The translations under genes were made by a program, and so were the position numbers. This document shows, in pieces, positions 62,357 to 64,000 of a stretch of DNA of 64,000 bases. The notes beneath the pieces were generated by a model that was not told where the DNA came from, searched no databases, and saw only the letters and a program-made list of their open reading frames with translations. Numbering within the stretch: position 1 is the first letter of the stretch; every line of letters starts with the position of its first letter. Source of the stretch: Planctomycetaceae bacterium (GTDB lineage: Bacteria; Planctomycetota; Planctomycetia; Pirellulales; Pirellulaceae); contig JABHUV010000219.1 in assembly GCA_018658605.1 (NCBI GenBank), forward strand, positions 1 through 64,000, written 5' to 3'.

Positions 62357-62620
62357 TTAATATCGATTTATTTTAGTTATGGTTGTTTGAACAGCGACAT
62401 TTGTTGTGAAAAATGAATAAGAGTTGGTTATTGTTTTAGTGTTTAGTTGGGGGACATCAATCGCTGGTATCTTTTGTCCTGTCATTTTGACAGGACAAGC
62501 TCCATGGTTAATCTGGGATTGCGTTAAAACAGTGCCGAATTGCTCGCCCCCACTAGTAATAATGCAAATGCCGTTCCAAACTAAAAGAAGTGAAAAATAA
62601 AATACCCTGTTTTTAAACAT
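62357..62620 (-). CDS. Doubtful small secreted protein
   Basis: 87 residues with a hydrophobic N-terminus (FYFSLLLVWNGICIITSG) that could be a signal peptide, but no ribosome binding site. It contains a perfect 10-bp hairpin (62474-62498) inside the frame. I do not recognise it, and it may be chance coding in the divergent region. Confidence 0.25.
   Translation of the reverse strand: MFKNRVFYFSLLLVWNGICIITSGGEQFGTVLTQSQINHGACPVKMTGQKIPAIDVPQLNTKTITNSYSFFTTNVAVQTTITKINRY
62474..62498. repeat. Perfect 10-bp inverted repeat
   Basis: TTGTCCTGTC (62474-62483) and GACAGGACAA (62489-62498) are exact reverse complements around a 5-base loop. No T tract follows on either strand, so an operator or RNA hairpin is more likely than a terminator. 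Confidence 0.65.
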
Positions 62621-62629
62621 GCTGGTTTG

Positions 62630-63700
62630 ATGGACAACAACGAATCTATTGGTGTATTGCGAATTATCGATGCGAACGCAAATCGAGCTGCTGAAGCATT
62701 GCGCACTATAGAAGAGTACGTACGTTTTGTTGTGAATGATGCTTACATGTCCCAGGCAACGAAGTCGTTACGACATCGTTTGGCGACCATTATACAATTA
62801 GTACCACTGAGAGCACGCTCAATGGCACGTGAAAGTCAGTTTGATGTGGGTCGCGACTTAACAGCAGCGGAGGAAACGGAACGTGCCAACATTTTGGCCG
62901 TTGTTGCCGCAGCTTTTGGCCGACTCAAGCAGGCATTGCGTTGTTTAGAAGAATACAGCAAGACGATGTTTTCGGATGTGGCGGAATTATTCGAGCAACT
63001 CCGCTACGACGCTTATCAACTTGAAAAGATGATCGTCAACGCATCATCAACACACGAGCGACTTGTGCGTGCCAACGTGTATGCAATTGTTGACGGACAA
63101 GGCGATAGTGATGAATTTAGCCGACGCATGCGTGCATTGTGCGCTGCCGGTGTTGACGTTATTCAACTACGCGACAAGAACCTTAATGACAAAGTACTGC
63201 TTGAGCGGGCAATGTTACTACGTCACATTATGGATGCAGCAGAGTGTACTCCTTTAATGATTATGAATGATCGACCGGACTTAGCTGTACTGAGCCAAGC
63301 AGACGGAGTGCATGTAGGGCAAGCGGAACTGTCGGTAGAACAGATGCGGCGGATCGTAGGTGTAGACTCAGTGATTGGCGTTTCGACTCACTCGTTAGGT
63401 CAAGTAAAACAGGCAGTCATTGACGGGGCTAATTACATTGGCTGTGGTCCAGTGTTTGCGTCGGAGACAAAAGAGTTCGACAAGTTCCCCGGGGTTGAGT
63501 TTTTACGACAAGTTGTTGATGCGACCACGATGCCGGCATTCGCAATTGGCGGCATTTCATTGGACAATATCGGTGAAATATCGGCTGTCGGTTTTACTCG
63601 CGTCGCAGTTAGTGCTTGCCTGACTAATACTGAGGATGTAACTGCGATGGTCTCCGAGTTAAAAGTGGCCCTAGATCCCCTTGAAACTGAAGTGGGCTAA
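62630..63700 (+). CDS. thiE: ThiD2-ThiE fused thiamine-phosphate synthase
   Basis: About 356 residues from the ATG at 62630; a TTG directly before it is also in frame. The N-terminal 135 residues (IDANANRAAEALRTIEEYVRF, LRCLEEYSK, LRYDAYQLEK) match the ThiD2 domain, an alternative HMP-phosphate kinase. From about 145 a ThiE barrel follows (VIQLRDKNLND, MIMNDRPDLAVLSQADGVHVGQ, GVSTHSLGQVKQAV, GCGPVFASETKEF, FAIGGISLDNIG). The protein would phosphorylate HMP-P and join it with the thiazole phosphate. The CYTH gene follows after 4 bases. Confidence 0.9.
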   Translation: MDNNESIGVLRIIDANANRAAEALRTIEEYVRFVVNDAYMSQATKSLRHRLATIIQLVPLRARSMARESQFDVGRDLTAAEETERANILAVVAAAFGRLKQALRCLEEYSKTMFSDVAELFEQLRYDAYQLEKMIVNASSTHERLVRANVYAIVDGQGDSDEFSRRMRALCAAGVDVIQLRDKNLNDKVLLERAMLLRHIMDAAECTPLMIMNDRPDLAVLSQADGVHVGQAELSVEQMRRIVGVDSVIGVSTHSLGQVKQAVIDGANYIGCGPVFASETKEFDKFPGVEFLRQVVDATTMPAFAIGGISLDNIGEISAVGFTRVAVSACLTNTEDVTAMVSELKVALDPLETEVG

Positions 63701-63704
63701 GCCG

Positions 63705-64000
63705 ATGCAATACGAAGTTGAACAAAAATATGTGGTTGCGGATCGAGTGAGCCTTGAATTGCAATTGGATAAGTTCGGTATTGTTTGGGGCGAAACGGTT
63801 CAACAGCGTGACGCGTATTATAATCATCCTGCGCGCGATTTTTCCAAGACCGACGAAGCAATCAGAATTAGGAGTTCTGCTGGCAAAGATTGCATTACGT
63901 ATAAAGGTCCACGGATTGATCAAATGACTAAAACTAGACAAGAAATAGAAATACCTCTTGCCGCTCACACAACTTCAGATGCGGCTGAACAGTTACTCGT
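63705..64000 (+). CDS. CYTH-domain protein (class IV adenylate cyclase-like), cut by window end
   Basis: The first 98 residues are visible. MQYEVEQKYVV is the ExExK-type start of CYTH domains; DAYYNHP, EAIRIRSS, CITYKGPRI and RQEIEIPL are the later basic and acidic strands that line the triphosphate tunnel. CYTH enzymes act on triphosphates (inorganic triphosphatase, thiamine triphosphatase, class IV adenylate cyclase). It begins 4 bases after the ThiD2-ThiE stop, so it is in the same operon, which makes thiamine-triphosphate chemistry conceivable. Confidence 0.82.
   Translation, partial: MQYEVEQKYVVADRVSLELQLDKFGIVWGETVQQRDAYYNHPARDFSKTDEAIRIRSSAGKDCITYKGPRIDQMTKTRQEIEIPLAAHTTSDAAEQLL

Larger units (their letters stand above)
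62295..62629. other. 335-base divergent intergenic region with a strong hairpin
   Basis: This region lies between the TPR-like membrane gene and thiE. It holds the perfect inverted repeat at 62474-62498 and presumably promoters in both directions. The only frame is the doubtful 87-codon one on the minus strand. Confidence 0.5.

Overview
The window looks like chromosomal, mostly housekeeping DNA from a planctomycete, probably a Pirellulaceae-like marine lineage of moderate GC. The evidence is the gene repertoire: the MoxR/DUF58/BatA-like/DUF4159 cluster, two PQQ-propeller lipoproteins, a BRCT-MerR-TPR protein, a HemD-HemE fusion, outer-membrane biogenesis genes (LptD, LptF/G-like, Mla) and an ECF sigma/anti-sigma pair. 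I see no tRNA or rRNA gene, transposase, integrase, phage gene or CRISPR array, and no pseudogene. Genus-level placement is not possible by eye.

Layout. 1-5.5 kb: ribosome hibernation factor, PTS EIIA(Ntr)-like protein, HPr, Enzyme I and RNase G, then ribosomal protein L21. This resembles a regulatory PTS locus with no sugar permease. 6-14.5 kb (minus strand): a small molybdopterin-domain protein, a CsgG-like protein coupled to an LptD-like outer-membrane protein, a GT-C glycosyltransferase and a prenyltransferase-repeat/double-DUF4159 protein. 15-22 kb (plus): MoxR ATPase, DUF58 protein and two large membrane vWA proteins, divergent from the DUF4159 gene. 22-29 kb: lipoate ligase-like, HEAT-repeat, BRCT-MerR-TPR, multi-pass membrane protein, MogA, LOG-family protein and a small conserved-looking protein.

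29-40 kb (plus): HemD-HemE fusion, an unknown protein, peptidase T, a PolB-like exonuclease, a cupin and two tandem PQQ-propeller lipoproteins. 40-42 kb (minus): a histone H1-like protein, RlmN and a deoxyribosyltransferase-like protein. 42-49 kb (plus): M20 peptidase with a BFD-type [2Fe-2S] protein, ECF sigma/anti-sigma/secreted protein operon, TIM-barrel protein, secreted aldose epimerase and LexA. 49-54.7 kb (minus): sigma-54 response regulator, histidine kinase, LptF/G-like permease and PP2C phosphatase. 54.9-64 kb: PEGA protein (plus), MlaD-MlaF-MlaE and ClpC (minus), an unknown TPR-like membrane protein, ThiD2-ThiE (plus) and a CYTH protein cut by the window end.

The genes work mainly in envelope construction (LptD, CsgG-like, LptF/G, Mla, vWA cluster), regulation (PTS relay, ECF sigma, two-component system, LexA, PP2C) and cofactor synthesis (heme, thiamine, Moco, lipoate). 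The least explained items are the BRCT-MerR-TPR protein, the HemD-HemE fusion with a possible internal start, and several divergent promoter regions with perfect inverted repeats: upstream of the PEGA gene, upstream of clpC, at 28975-29072 and at 62474-62498.
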